Counted from the first letter of the stretch, positions 16,029-26,288 are shown. The stretch is 43,254 nt of DNA from an uncultured Planctomycetaceae bacterium (GCA_937916515.1 CALFSX010000300.1:1-43254), one strand, 5' to 3'. Made by a program: numbers and translations. The notes: generated by a model from the letters alone, not told the origin.

Positions 16029-18086
16029 TTAGTTGCCTGCATCGGCTGCATCAGTTTGTGGAAACGCCAATTTGATTTCTGAAGCAGTGGCGTCTTCGCT
16101 GACAACTATTGAAAATTTCCACAATGCATTGGCCAGTTTGCAGACGTCGCTGTCGGCAATGCCGCAGTACCCGTAGCTCATTTCGATTGCCACGGTCGCG
16201 GTTCCACTGATCTTTGCCAGTGGCAGTGAAAACGTACCGTCTGTCTTGTTGGTGGTGACTTCCACGCCCTCGGCCGTGGCCGCGTCCGCCAGAATCTGAT
16301 CACCTTCAATCAGGAAGACTCGACAGGAAACCGGAGCCAACGTGTTCAACTTATGATCCGCCGGAATTGCCAGATCAACTGTGACTGTGACGGAATCGTT
16401 CAAGGCAACTTTTTGTTCAGACACATCCGTTGCGTTGGCCATGTTGGGCAGAATTCGCGTTGTTTTCGGAGGTGATGGCGGAGTAACGCCGGACAGTTGA
16501 ATTTCACTGGTCTGTGATGTTTGCAGGTCGGCTACAAGAATTCGGTGATTGTTTGTGTCGGCGATATACAACTTTCCTTCGGCAATGCTTAGACCACTGG
16601 GTTCGTTCAGTTCAGTGTCTGACTTGCCAGCTTTTCCAGTGCCGAGCCAGGTTTGCGTGGCTCCGGTGGCGACTTCCACTTTTTTGATCTTGTGATTGTA
16701 GGTATCAGCGACGTACACAAATCCATCGTGCCACGCTACGCCCAAAGGATGCTGAAATCTGGCGTCAGCTCCCACACCATCGACGTCTCCAAAGGCAAAC
16801 AACGACTGACCACGAGGCAATTCCGAGGTACCAGCAATGGTTGCCACTTTGCCTGGCGAACCTACGGACACCTGCCGAATCGCTGACCCTTCACTATCGG
16901 CGACGTAAAAGGTTTGGCCAGTTCCATCCAGCGACAGTCCGGAAGGCTGAGCAAACGCTGATAAGTCCAGACGACCGTTAATAACATCTTCGCGGGCATT
17001 GCCAGCGTGGATTGTGATATTACTGGATCCGATCTTGTGCGACCAAATCTGATGTGGTCCTGCCATCGCAATAAATAACGTGCCGTTGGCGTGACACAGG
17101 TCCCACGGGCTGTTGAGGTTTGTTTTGCTGATATCCCCGTCGACATCGCCGGGGCGTCCCTGTCGACCGGTGCCAGCCAATGTTGACACAAGTTTTGTAG
17201 AAAGACTGACGGCTCGAATCAGGTGGTTTTCTGTGTCTGCAACATAAAGTGTTTCGTCAACAAGTGCCATCCCCTGTGGATGATCGAACGTAGCGGTGGA
17301 ATAATCGCCGTCACTTTTGCCAATAAGTCCAGTACCAACAACATCCAGCAGTAAACCGTTCAGGTCCGTAATAACGATGCGGTTGTGGTTGCTGTCGGAA
17401 ATAAACAGGCGGTTGGAAGCGGCATCTGCCAGCAGCTTGCCGGGGTAACGCAATGGCGTCGGTTCGGCCTTGCCTTCTTCCAGTTCAAACTCAATGGGCG
17501 TTTCGTTCAGAGTACCTTTAGCTCTGTGATGTTCAATCAAGCGTGAAATCACAACGTCAAACAATTCTCGGTTGCCTTCGCCTCCCTGAGAACCCGCGAA
17601 CTTTCCTTCCGGATCAATCAGCGCCAAAGTGGGCCAGGAACGCGTTCCAAACTTTCGCCAGATCACCATTTCGCTGTCGTTAACAACAGGGTGCTTGATC
17701 TCGTAACGAAGGATGGCGTCGCGGATATTCGCCGACAGCTTTTCGTTGTCGAATTTAGCGGAATGCACACCGATGACCACCAGTTCGTTTTTGTACTTCT
17801 CTTCCAGATATTTCAAATCCGGAATGACGTGAATACAATTGATGCAACAGTAGGTCCAAAAATCCAGCAGGACCACTTTGCCTCGCAGGTCTTTGATGTC
17901 GATCGGGCCGGACGTGTTCAGCCATTCTGTTCCGCCTTCAAAAATTCCCGGCGGAACGGAAACCGCTTCCGGAAACGGATTCGGAGGAATCACGGCATTG
18001 GGCGGCTTGCCAGACGGCTGAGACACAGCGGCGCTGCAAGTCAGCAACGCTGCAAACAAACAGGCGAAAGATGTGAAGCGGTTCAT
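16029..18086 (-). CDS. Exported thioredoxin-like/NHL beta-propeller protein (NHLRC2-like)
   Basis: A 685-residue protein from the ATG at 18086, chosen because GAGG lies upstream and because it begins directly with a signal peptide (MNRFTSFACLFAALLTCSAAVSQ). A thioredoxin-like domain follows at about 50-195, with C81-I-N-C84 in WTYCCINCIHVIPDLKYLE. Next come NHL repeats (about 220-530: LFISDSNHNRIVITDLNG, LYVADTENHLIRAVSL, FYVADSEGSAIRQV, VYVADTYNHKIKKVEV, LYIADTNNHRILVADL). A C-terminal beta-rich domain of about 120 residues completes it. The order thioredoxin, NHL, beta domain is that of NHLRC2-like proteins. It probably acts outside the cytoplasm in thiol-disulfide chemistry, with the propeller as a binding platform; the substrate is unknown. 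It lies 3 bp from ruvX. Confidence 0.93.
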   Translation of the reverse strand: MNRFTSFACLFAALLTCSAAVSQPSGKPPNAVIPPNPFPEAVSVPPGIFEGGTEWLNTSGPIDIKDLRGKVVLLDFWTYCCINCIHVIPDLKYLEEKYKNELVVIGVHSAKFDNEKLSANIRDAILRYEIKHPVVNDSEMVIWRKFGTRSWPTLALIDPEGKFAGSQGGEGNRELFDVVISRLIEHHRAKGTLNETPIEFELEEGKAEPTPLRYPGKLLADAASNRLFISDSNHNRIVITDLNGLLLDVVGTGLIGKSDGDYSTATFDHPQGMALVDETLYVADTENHLIRAVSLSTKLVSTLAGTGRQGRPGDVDGDISKTNLNSPWDLCHANGTLFIAMAGPHQIWSHKIGSSNITIHAGNAREDVINGRLDLSAFAQPSGLSLDGTGQTFYVADSEGSAIRQVSVGSPGKVATIAGTSELPRGQSLFAFGDVDGVGADARFQHPLGVAWHDGFVYVADTYNHKIKKVEVATGATQTWLGTGKAGKSDTELNEPSGLSIAEGKLYIADTNNHRILVADLQTSQTSEIQLSGVTPPSPPKTTRILPNMANATDVSEQKVALNDSVTVTVDLAIPADHKLNTLAPVSCRVFLIEGDQILADAATAEGVEVTTNKTDGTFSLPLAKISGTATVAIEMSYGYCGIADSDVCKLANALWKFSIVVSEDATASEIKLAFPQTDAADAGN

Positions 18087-18179
18087 GTTGAGCCTCACGT
18101 TAGGCGGGATTGAGGAAGGAAGAAACGGCAGCAGATTGTGGGACACACCAAATAACTAAATCGCGGCGCGTTCTATAGT

Positions 18180-18797
18180 CTAATTGTCGGCAACCGCAAC
18201 TCCAAGTGATTGCAGTGCCTGACGCGTTTTATCTGTTTGAGTATAAACTTCGGCATTGATGCCAAAACTGGCAGCTTTCAGAACGTATTCTTCAATATCG
18301 TCGGTATAGAAGCATTCCTGAGGTTCACAATTTGCTCTGGCTAACGCATTTTCGTAGATTTTTGCGTCGGGCTTCAGTGCTCCCGCTTCGAAGGATGTTG
18401 TGAAGTCATCGAAAAAACCAAGCACCTGAAAATTGTCCTGGATGAAATTTAGATGGGTGATGCTTGTGTTGGACAGCAACACCAGACGCAATTTCAAAGC
18501 CTTCAGTTCCTGCAGCAGCGGAACAATGGATTCGTTCAGCCAGAAGATATCGGCGGCGGCATGCTTCAACCCGGCGAAATCCACTGACTTTCCCAGATGC
18601 TGTTCAAAGGCTGCGTGAAACTGCTGTTCGGTAATCTGACCGCGTTCGATCTGCCATTGCAGTCCCGAATCGATTAACAGCGTTTTCACATCAGCTTCAG
18701 GCGAGTCGCAAACAGCGGCGATATTCCGGCACATTTTGCTGTGCGAAAAATGAACAAGTACGTTTCCCATGTCAAACAGACACGTCTTAATGGCCAT
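18180..18797 (-). CDS. HAD-superfamily phosphatase (YihX-like)
   Basis: A 205-residue haloacid-dehalogenase-like hydrolase. Motif I is CLFDMGNVLV with nucleophile D9; motif II is LVLLSNTS; motif III is the lysine in GALKPDAKIYENAL; motif IV is CFYTDDIEEYV. A helical cap sits between motifs I and II (about 20-90). The DxGN form of motif I and the KP-IY motif match the YihX/epoxide-hydrolase-N-like branch, which includes alpha-glucose-1-phosphate phosphatase. Substrate specificity cannot be read from the sequence. It lies 93 bp upstream of the thioredoxin/NHL gene on the same strand and 88 bp downstream of thiG, with no terminator seen in either gap, so it may share their transcript. Confidence 0.92.
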   Translation of the reverse strand: MAIKTCLFDMGNVLVHFSHSKMCRNIAAVCDSPEADVKTLLIDSGLQWQIERGQITEQQFHAAFEQHLGKSVDFAGLKHAAADIFWLNESIVPLLQELKALKLRLVLLSNTSITHLNFIQDNFQVLGFFDDFTTSFEAGALKPDAKIYENALARANCEPQECFYTDDIEEYVLKAASFGINAEVYTQTDKTRQALQSLGVAVADN

Positions 18798-18885
18798 GAA
18801 CTGAATCTACCTGAACGAGGTTAGCTTAATGTCGTCGGCGCAAATTTCTGATTCTGATGCGATATTGAATTCAGCAGCGTATCGG

Positions 18886-19719
18886 TTAGATGATGGTGCC
18901 ATCCATAGGACTGCTGGCGGTGGCGTAAAGTTTTCGAGGAATTCGGCCAGCTCGATAAGCCTGCCGCCCGGCAATGCAGGCCTGTCGCATGGCGCCGGCC
19001 ATCAGCAATGGATCGCTGGCGCTGGCGATGGCGGTGTTCAGCAGGACACCGTCGCAGCCAAGTTCCATAGCAAAGGCGACATCGCTGGCAGTGCCAACAC
19101 CGGCATCAATGATGACCGGATAGTCGGGGTCGCCATCTTTGAGGTATTCCATACAGATGCGAATGTTGTTGGGATTCAGAACCCCCTGTCCGCTGCCGAT
19201 TGGACTGCCGGCAGGCATTACTGAGGTGGCACCAGCTTCCTTTAACCGGCGAGCCGTGATTGGGTCGTCTGACGTATAGCACAGCACCTGAAAGCCGTCG
19301 TCAACCAGTTGCTTGCAGGCTTCGATAGTAGCGACGGGATCCGGCAGCAGCGTTTTGGTGTCACCCAGAACTTCCAGCTTCACCCAATCCGCACCCGGGT
19401 TTTCAAGGCCTCGCAGAATCTCCCGGCCAAGTCGAGAAACTCGGATGGCGTCTTCCGCCGTAAAGCAGCCAGCCGTGTTGGGTAGAATGGTATACTTGTC
19501 CAGATCGATGAAATCCAGAATATTGCGTCCATCGGCATCGACAAGACGTTCTCGGCGAACGGCAACCGTTATCACGTCGGCTCCGCTGGCGACGAGACAT
19601 TCCTGCATTTGCTCAAACGTGGAATACTTGCCAGTTCCAACGATCAACCGTGAGTTGAGCGTGTGAGTACCAATGACGACGTTGGTGTCTGAAGATTGAT
19701 TCATTGATTCTGTATTCAT
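18886..19719 (-). CDS. thiG: Thiazole synthase ThiG
   Basis: Forms the thiazole phosphate of thiamin from deoxyxylulose phosphate, dehydroglycine and ThiS thiocarboxylate. The 277-residue protein has the TIM-barrel signatures of the family: [26 protein letters not shown], the Schiff-base lysine region [39 protein letters not shown] and GVLLNTAIA. Length is close to usual; the first ~14 residues are variable and a second ATG at 19704 is possible. It follows thiS by 116 bp on the same strand. No thiO, thiE, thiC or thiF is seen in the window, so the rest of the pathway must be elsewhere. Confidence 0.97.
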   Translation of the reverse strand: MNTESMNQSSDTNVVIGTHTLNSRLIVGTGKYSTFEQMQECLVASGADVITVAVRRERLVDADGRNILDFIDLDKYTILPNTAGCFTAEDAIRVSRLGREILRGLENPGADWVKLEVLGDTKTLLPDPVATIEACKQLVDDGFQVLCYTSDDPITARRLKEAGATSVMPAGSPIGSGQGVLNPNNIRICMEYLKDGDPDYPVIIDAGVGTASDVAFAMELGCDGVLLNTAIASASDPLLMAGAMRQACIAGRQAYRAGRIPRKLYATASSPMDGTII

Positions 19720-19835
19720 GCGAAAAATTCTGAATTCGAAGCGGCGCCGGCAAGGTAGTACAAGACAAAAGTGCAGGGCGTTTGCTGATGGATTTTGCGG
19801 TTGAACGAGCTATTCCGGGGCGACATATCTGTCGT

Positions 19836-20039
19836 CTATCCGCCGCCAACAAGTGTGACGACTTCAATTCGGTCGCCCGACTGCAGCTGACACGCAGCAT
19901 GTTGTTCTCGCGGTACCAGCTGTTGATTACGTTCCACAGCACAGTAGCGATTGTTGATTTTCAGGTCTGTCAAAAGGTCGGCAATTGTCCACTGCGGGGC
20001 AATCGTTCGATCTTCACCGTTAAGCAGGATGGTTATCAT
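19836..20039 (-). CDS. thiS: Sulfur carrier protein ThiS
   Basis: A 67-residue ubiquitin-like sulfur carrier ending in VTLVGGG; the terminal Gly-Gly is the site that becomes the thiocarboxylate. The beta-grasp core starts MITILLNGED and includes WTIADLLTDLKI. The start was set at ATG 20039 from the typical family length of about 66; in-frame ATGs at 20051 and 20087 would add 4 or 16 residues. It is upstream of thiG, the enzyme that receives its sulfur. No TPP riboswitch consensus (CTGAGA, ACCTGAT) was found in the ~200 bases before the start. Confidence 0.9.
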   Translation of the reverse strand: MITILLNGEDRTIAPQWTIADLLTDLKINNRYCAVERNQQLVPREQHAACQLQSGDRIEVVTLVGGG

Positions 20040-20241
20040 GTCCGAGATCATAGCGTTTGATGGACTGTCAGAAAATAAAGTCCGCAATGTGGGTGGCAGT
20101 TTTCAAGGCGATAAAACAGCGTTCTTACTGGAAGGAAGCAATTGAGCGATTTTGCTGAAGGTTTCAAGCTGTTTTGACGTACCGTCAGCTGTGCGGCTCT
20201 GAAAACGGCCTTCTGAATGCGAAAAGGTCGCCAACACCTAA

Positions 20242-20473
20242 CAAGGGCTTCGCCCTTGACCCAGTGGCGTGGTTAGCTGGAAGACATGGAACGCTGGAAT
20301 CGCCGAGCCGCTCCGTTGTCGCTACGAACAACATGCCCGCACCATGCCCGCATCATTTTGAGTAAGACTCTCACGAGGCAGTGCCTCAGACCATTTGAGC
20401 TACCGCTCAGAAACGCGACTACGTCGCTCAGAAAACTTGACTCAACATCAACAAGTTCGCTGCTGTAAGAAGT
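20242..20473 (+). repeat. Dispersed palindromic repeat, copy C (full length)
   Basis: The best-preserved copy. Small hairpins follow one another: CAAGGGC/GCCCTTG (20242-20258), GAGGC/GCCTC, GAGC/GCTC, GCGAC/GTCGC, and AACTTG/CAAGTT near the right end. It is preceded by CTAA, as at copy D. Its right end meets the MATE-gene stop codon at 20474-20476. It fills most of the 434 bases between thiS and the MATE gene. No coding capacity is apparent. Confidence 0.88.
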
Positions 20474-21916
20474 CTAAACCTTGATTCGCAGCCATGTTCT
20501 GCTGAGATATCTCCACGACATCATGCACGCTCGAAAGACGATATCCATAAACATGCCGCACCACGCGCCCATCAGGCCGAGGTTCAGGTAGATACCAAAA
20601 AACCATGCTCCAGGAAGCCTTAGCATGAAGTTGCCGAAAATGGTCGTAATCATTGGAAAGCGAGTGTCTCCGGCTCCCTGAAGTCCGGATCGCAACACCA
20701 GAAACGTGACCAGTGGCACCTGAAACCACGCCATAGCTCGGAACGCGGGCACTCCCACCTGAATCACCTGGGCATCGGTATGCATGATGCGATAAATCAC
20801 GTCGGCACCGAAGAAGAAAACAACTGTCATCACGATGGCCGGAATGCAGCACTGCATGGTGGCTTCCAGGCCAGCTTTGTAAGCTCGTTTCAGTTTCTTC
20901 GCACCCAGCGATTGGCCAATCAAAGTTGCGGCAGCCTGCCCCCACGCCATCGCTGGCAGGAAGGTGATGGCTTCGACCTGAATTCCGACGATGTGAGCCG
21001 CAAACAGTGCGTCGTCGTCAACTCCCGGAACGACAACTCGCTTGATGATCATCAAGAACATGAATTGGCCGCACCAGTGAATCAGGCTGTCCAGTCCAGC
21101 ATAGCTGCCAAGACTTGCCAGTCTTCGAATGATCTGGAAGTCTGGCTTCAGCAGATGCAGACACAGCTTCAGTGGATCGCTACCGACGCACAGCACGGAC
21201 AGCATCAGAATGCCGCCGATCAGACGAGCAGACACGGTTCCGGCTGCGATGCCGTACACGCCCATGGCCGGAACGATGGGCACTGGTACACCAATTCCCA
21301 AACCCGGACCGACTCCATAAACGAAACTCACAGACAGCAGCATGTTCAAAATGCTGATGGCCCCTAAAACGGCCATCGGACGTTTCATGTCCCCAGAACC
21401 GCGTAGCGCGGCGGCTCCTACAAGTGTGACTCCCGTCAGCAGGTGGCCAATCGCATCCAATCGCAGATAGTTTAACGCCACCTCAGCCGTGTGCCCCTGT
21501 AAACGGAAGCTCCACACAAAGAATGGAGCCAGCAAATACAGCGAAGACGACATCAAAAAACCGAACAACTGAGCCACCAGCAGCGAAACGTTCATGACCT
21601 TGTTGGCCTGAATCGGTTCGCCCGCACCGCAATGGCGAGACACCATGGCAGTGGTGCCAATGCTGACGGTGCTGACCAGAAGCCCCGCCAGCCAGCCGAC
21701 ATAGGCACTAACACCGATGGATGTTGTTGCGGCGGTGTCAATGCGACCGCTTAGCCACGTGTCGAACATGCCCACACAGAAGGTCAGAAACTGCTGCAGC
21801 AAAGTGGGCATGGCCAGCAGAATGACCTGTTGACGCAGATTACCTTTCAGAATCCGTTCGCGGCGATCAGCGGCGATGCTGCGAACTGGGCTGGATTCCT
21901 GAAGGCGAGTGCTCAC
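20474..21916 (-). CDS. MATE family efflux transporter
   Basis: A 480-residue inner-membrane protein with about twelve hydrophobic segments in two similar halves, as in MATE (NorM/DinF-type) antiporters that export cationic drugs or metabolites using Na+ or H+. Recognisable features include the first helix LAMPTLLQQFLTFCVGMFDTWLSG, the TTSIGVSAYVGWL segment, the second-half AAHIVGIQVEAITFLPAMAWGQAAATLIGQSLGA, and the late-helix region RSGLQGAGDTRFPM. The start is GTG at 21916. About 30 charged residues precede helix 1. The substrate is unknown. The stop abuts repeat copy C, and argG upstream is separated by a strong terminator and copy D, so it is probably transcribed independently. Confidence 0.94.
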   Translation of the reverse strand: MSTRLQESSPVRSIAADRRERILKGNLRQQVILLAMPTLLQQFLTFCVGMFDTWLSGRIDTAATTSIGVSAYVGWLAGLLVSTVSIGTTAMVSRHCGAGEPIQANKVMNVSLLVAQLFGFLMSSSLYLLAPFFVWSFRLQGHTAEVALNYLRLDAIGHLLTGVTLVGAAALRGSGDMKRPMAVLGAISILNMLLSVSFVYGVGPGLGIGVPVPIVPAMGVYGIAAGTVSARLIGGILMLSVLCVGSDPLKLCLHLLKPDFQIIRRLASLGSYAGLDSLIHWCGQFMFLMIIKRVVVPGVDDDALFAAHIVGIQVEAITFLPAMAWGQAAATLIGQSLGAKKLKRAYKAGLEATMQCCIPAIVMTVVFFFGADVIYRIMHTDAQVIQVGVPAFRAMAWFQVPLVTFLVLRSGLQGAGDTRFPMITTIFGNFMLRLPGAWFFGIYLNLGLMGAWCGMFMDIVFRACMMSWRYLSRTWLRIKV

Positions 21917-22001
21917 TCTAATCTCTGACTTGTCGTGTTTCCGCAGTGAAGAACAATGCTGTCGTTTGAAGTGCCTGAAAACTTACGCCGCAGGAAAAAA
22001 G

Positions 22002-22031
22002 AAGCCCGGTTTCCGCAAGAAAACCGGGCTT
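22002..22031 (-). terminator. Rho-independent terminator (argG transcript)
   Basis: AAGCCCGGTTT (22002-22012) and AAACCGGGCTT (22021-22031) are a perfect 11-bp inverted repeat with an 8-base loop. On the minus strand the stem is followed by CTTTTTTCC, the classic T run. It lies ~230 bases past the argG stop and 86 bases before the MATE start, so it most likely ends the argG transcript. Confidence 0.85.
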
Positions 22032-22072
22032 GAATATGTGGGGCTGGTCCTCACTCGCCAAGAAGAACATGC

Positions 22073-22090
22073 GGCCGGTAGGAACCGGCC
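22073..22090. repeat. Short perfect palindrome GGCCGGT-AGGA-ACCGGCC
   Basis: A 7-bp GC-rich stem with a 4-base loop, directly followed by CTACCTGACT and then repeat copy D. No T run follows on either strand. It may be another small palindromic element; its function is unclear. Confidence 0.5.
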
Positions 22091-22100
22091 CTACCTGACT

Positions 22101-22258
22101 TCGTAGCGGCTCGGCGGTTCAAACGTCCCACGCCTTGCCGCCCACCACGCCATCGGGTCAAGGGCGAAGCCCTTGGAGCGACAACGGAGCGGCTCGGCGG
22201 TTCAAACGTCCCGCGTCTTGCCGCCCGCCACGCCATCAGGTCAAGGGCGAAGCCCTTG
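22101..22258 (-). repeat. Dispersed palindromic repeat, copy D (two tandem half-units)
   Basis: Two direct copies of the left part of the element lie in tandem on the minus strand: 22258-22177 and 22176-22101. Each starts with the CAAGGGCTTCGCCCTTG palindrome (22242-22258; 22159-22175), then TGGCGTGG, GGACGTTTGAACCGCCGAG and CCGCT. The two units differ at only a few bases over ~70. The first palindrome starts at the base after the argG stop codon. The right half of the element is missing. Confidence 0.88.
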
Positions 22259-23476
<1,218 letters not shown>

Positions 23477-23748
23477 GATTTACCTGCTCCGGATTTTAAG
23501 ATCTGAACGACGGACACAGCACCTCGACACCGCTCGGGGATTTGCGTTCCGGACAAAATGGGGGATTCGCGCTGCAAATCAGACGAATTTCCGTGCGAAT
23601 GGTACCGCTCTGGCACGCCATCGTCACCGCTTTGAAGCGGGTTTCCGCAGGATGGCAACGATTCTCCACCAGACGGAACGAATTGTCACCGATTTCACGC
23701 AGGAATTGCGGCCGCAGCGAGTTTTGGCTGAGACACTTTTTCTGCGGA

Positions 23749-24168
23749 CTATCTGTCGGCGTGCGGCTTGTACAGCCGTTTGACAATTTGCTGAATGTCA
23801 TCGCCAAGTTCTGCAGACAGTTCGCGAGACGTGGTTTGAATCGCCTGATGCAGCGGTTCCAGCAAAGAGTGCCCCATGGCCAAAGACTTACGTTCGGCGG
23901 GCGGAAGGTGTTCTACCCGGATTTCCAGCTTCTTTTCCGAAGCTGTCAGCCACGCTCGGTTTAACAGAAAGATGGCGGAATTGCGGCGAGTGCGCCAGCG
24001 GCCTTGGTCTTCGACATCGCAGTTTTGCAGACGCTGGTCGATCTGTTCCAGAACACAGATCAGGCGGACGACATTGTCGCGGATCTGCCGTTGGGATGCC
24101 TGTTCGCTATCGCCAGCGTCTGCGTACCACCAGGTATCAACTTGATTGATCTGATCTGACGACGGCAT
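23749..24168 (-). CDS. Small protein of unknown function
   Basis: A 139-residue protein not recognised. The start ATG at 24168 was chosen because GGGAG lies just upstream; a longer frame from 24279 adds 37 cysteine-rich residues that look non-coding. It is hydrophilic and largely helical in appearance, with no signal peptide or membrane segment (for example QIRDNVVRLICVLEQIDQRLQ and SLLEPLHQAIQTTSREL). Charged heptad-like stretches suggest a coiled-coil or helical bundle. It lies between argG (272 bp downstream) and the HD-GYP gene, from which a strong hairpin separates it, so it probably has its own promoter. No function is proposed. Confidence 0.6.
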   Translation of the reverse strand: MPSSDQINQVDTWWYADAGDSEQASQRQIRDNVVRLICVLEQIDQRLQNCDVEDQGRWRTRRNSAIFLLNRAWLTASEKKLEIRVEHLPPAERKSLAMGHSLLEPLHQAIQTTSRELSAELGDDIQQIVKRLYKPHADR

Positions 24169-24378
24169 CGGCGTCGGTCTCCCGTTATGGCACGACAAAA
24201 GCGGAATTCTGCACGTTTGGTCGTTGTGACCACTTAGCTGAAAACGCCAGCAATTATTCTCGCCATACGGACAGGCCACAAAGAACGCCCCGCGGACGAA
24301 GCGTTAGTAACCGTCGCCTGAACGAACTGCAGGCATTCCGATTGGAATGCTAACTGCAGGTCGACGTTGTGAACAGCC

Positions 24379-24408
24379 GGAACAGGCCTGAGTCAGTCAG
24401 GCCGTTCC
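24379..24408 (-). terminator. Candidate terminator hairpin after the HD-GYP gene
   Basis: GGCCTGA and TCAGGCC pair perfectly around a 5-base loop, and pairing extends outward through GGAAC/GTTCC with one bulged base, giving about 12 pairs. It begins 9 bases after the stop codon. No T run follows, so it may need Rho or act as a stabilising hairpin. Confidence 0.5.
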
Positions 24409-24416
24409 CCTGCCGC

Positions 24417-26042
24417 TTACTCGTCTTCTTCTAATAATTCGCCGTCGTCCTGTGGGACTTCGTTTGCCCAGCGGTCGAGGTCGTGTAGTGAGTTATTCAG
24501 GTCGTCCATCAGCAGCAGTTGCGTTTCGATGATGTCCTGCGACTTGGAGAAGAACGCATCCAGAACCTGTGGGTCGAAGTGTTTGCCTCGACCTTCTTCC
24601 AGAATTTCGAAACACTTTTCGCGTGGGAAGGCCTTCTTGTAAGGTCGTTCGCTGGAAAGAGCGTCAAACACGTCGGCCACCGCAACCATGCGGCCTTCCA
24701 AAGGAATGTCTTCACCGGATAGTCCAAGCGGGTATCCGGAGCCGTCCCATTTTTCGTGATGTGTTTGAGCGATTCGGGCGGCCAGCATCAGCAACGGAGA
24801 AGATCGCATATGCAGAAGATTTTCGCCTTTACGTGTGTGCGTCTTCAGAACCTGCCAGTCTTTTTCTGAGATCGGTTCAATGATTTGTTTTCCGATGCAG
24901 CAGTGTCGCTTCATCATGTCGTACTGATCTGGTTCAAGCTTGCCGGGCTTAAACAGGATGGAGTCTGGAATTCCAATCTTGCCCACGTCGTGAAGCTGAG
25001 CTGCCTGTTCCAGCATTTGCAACTTATTCCGGGGATATCCCATGGCGGATGCGATAATGGCGGCATACCGGCCAACGCGAATAACGTGATTTCCGGTGTC
25101 GTTGTCGCGGTGCTCAGCAGCTCGGGCAAGGCTAAGAATCAGCTGTTGTCGAGTCGCTTCCAGTTGGCGTGTGCGGTGTTCAACCTGCTGTTCCAGTCGA
25201 GCAGCATCGTTGGCGACCATGTCGAAGTGCTTCTTCAACAGGATGGCGTTACGAACTCGTGGAATCAATTCGCTGGGATCAATCGGCTTGGCCAGAAAGT
25301 CGCTCGCACCCAGGTCGAGTGCTTTCTTCCGAACCTTGGGATCTGTGGCTGCAGTAAGAATCAGCACAGGAATATACTGCAGCACGGGATCCAGCCCCAT
25401 GACTCGCAGGATATCCAGGCCGGAGATTTCCGGCATGTGAATATCCAACAACAGAATGTCTGGCTGTTCTGTGCGTACCAGCATCAATGCTTCAGAAGAA
25501 CGTTCAGTGGTTACGAAGTTCTTATAGCCTTCGCCTTTCAGGTGTTGGCGAAACGTCATGATGTTCAGACGCTCATCGTCAACGATCATGATCTTCGCAT
25601 CGGTGATCATGATCTTCGCATCGGTATTCGTTTTGCGAATGAGGACGCTTTCAGTCATGCGTCGTTCTGATTCTGTTTCAATCAAAGGATCTGCATCGTC
25701 TGGGGCCGCGGTCGCCCGGCTGTCTTTTCCTGCAGCTTTGGCACTGGAAGCTTTTCGCTGTTCGGCTCGCTGTTCGGCTGATAGCGAATCCGCAGAGCTG
25801 CCGGCTGCCGTTGGGGCAATGGGCACCTTGATGTGGGTAATTTCGTTCGTATCCGGGATAGCCTCAAGCGCCAATGACGCTAAGTTGTTCGCCGACGACG
25901 AGATGCCTGCAGACGGTGCATCTTTGGCGAAAACTGAGGACGAACTGGCAGGCTTACGGCCGCGGAGTGCATCAAGGGACGCAATCGTAGAACGAATTTC
26001 GTCAAGGACTGATCGTTCTGGTGAATCTGGTGTGTCGGACAT
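24417..26042 (-). CDS. REC-HD-GYP response regulator (probable c-di-GMP phosphodiesterase)
   Basis: A 541-residue protein. Residues 1-130 are a low-complexity, Ala/Ser-rich N-terminus. The receiver domain spans about 149-272, with the acidic pair in IMIVDDE and phosphoacceptor D200 (LLLDIHMP); the conserved Lys is in FLAKPID. A helical linker (280-305) leads to the HD-GYP domain at about 305-500, with H351-D352 (AAQLHDVGKIGIPD), HTRKGENLL and HHEKWDGSGYP (428-438). The GYP signature is intact, so c-di-GMP hydrolysis is likely. Phosphorylation of D200 would control it. It lies 246 bp downstream of a hybrid histidine kinase whose terminal HPt domain is a plausible phosphate donor. An exact 21-bp tandem duplication (25584-25625) adds TDAKIMI just before the first strand of the receiver. 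Confidence 0.95.
   Translation of the reverse strand: MSDTPDSPERSVLDEIRSTIASLDALRGRKPASSSSVFAKDAPSAGISSSANNLASLALEAIPDTNEITHIKVPIAPTAAGSSADSLSAEQRAEQRKASSAKAAGKDSRATAAPDDADPLIETESERRMTESVLIRKTNTDAKIMITDAKIMIVDDERLNIMTFRQHLKGEGYKNFVTTERSSEALMLVRTEQPDILLLDIHMPEISGLDILRVMGLDPVLQYIPVLILTAATDPKVRKKALDLGASDFLAKPIDPSELIPRVRNAILLKKHFDMVANDAARLEQQVEHRTRQLEATRQQLILSLARAAEHRDNDTGNHVIRVGRYAAIIASAMGYPRNKLQMLEQAAQLHDVGKIGIPDSILFKPGKLEPDQYDMMKRHCCIGKQIIEPISEKDWQVLKTHTRKGENLLHMRSSPLLMLAARIAQTHHEKWDGSGYPLGLSGEDIPLEGRMVAVADVFDALSSERPYKKAFPREKCFEILEEGRGKHFDPQVLDAFFSKSQDIIETQLLLMDDLNNSLHDLDRWANEVPQDDGELLEEDE
25584..25625 (-). repeat. In-frame 21-bp tandem duplication in the receiver domain
   Basis: Two exact head-to-tail copies of a 21-base unit (25584-25604 and 25605-25625) encode TDAKIMI twice, residues 140-153, before VDDE. 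A normal receiver has one copy of this beta-1 strand. Perfect identity suggests a recent slippage event. Confidence 0.9.
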
Positions 26043-26288
26043 TCCGATAAACTTTCCTTTAATCGTGGCAACAAAGCCCCAACTAAACTTAGCTCTAAAT
26101 TGTCAGGTTGCAGAAACGCAACGTTCTAAAACATGAACTCTTGATCACTCGATGATCGCCATGGTGAACAAACAGCTATAACCCGCCATTCCGTCATGAC
26201 TGCACATGTGGGAATCCCTGTAGCCCGGGGGCGTTTAAGCTTGAAACCGCTGTTTGAAATCTTTTGAAAGCTATAAAATCTGAATCAG

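Noticed and set aside
20040-20241. Possible TPP riboswitch upstream of thiS
   Set aside because: Neither the CTGAGA nor the ACCTGAT core was found on the minus strand in this interval.
24885-25670. A 261-residue plus-strand frame opposite the HD-GYP gene
   Set aside because: Antisense shadow of a conserved gene with no recognisable motif.
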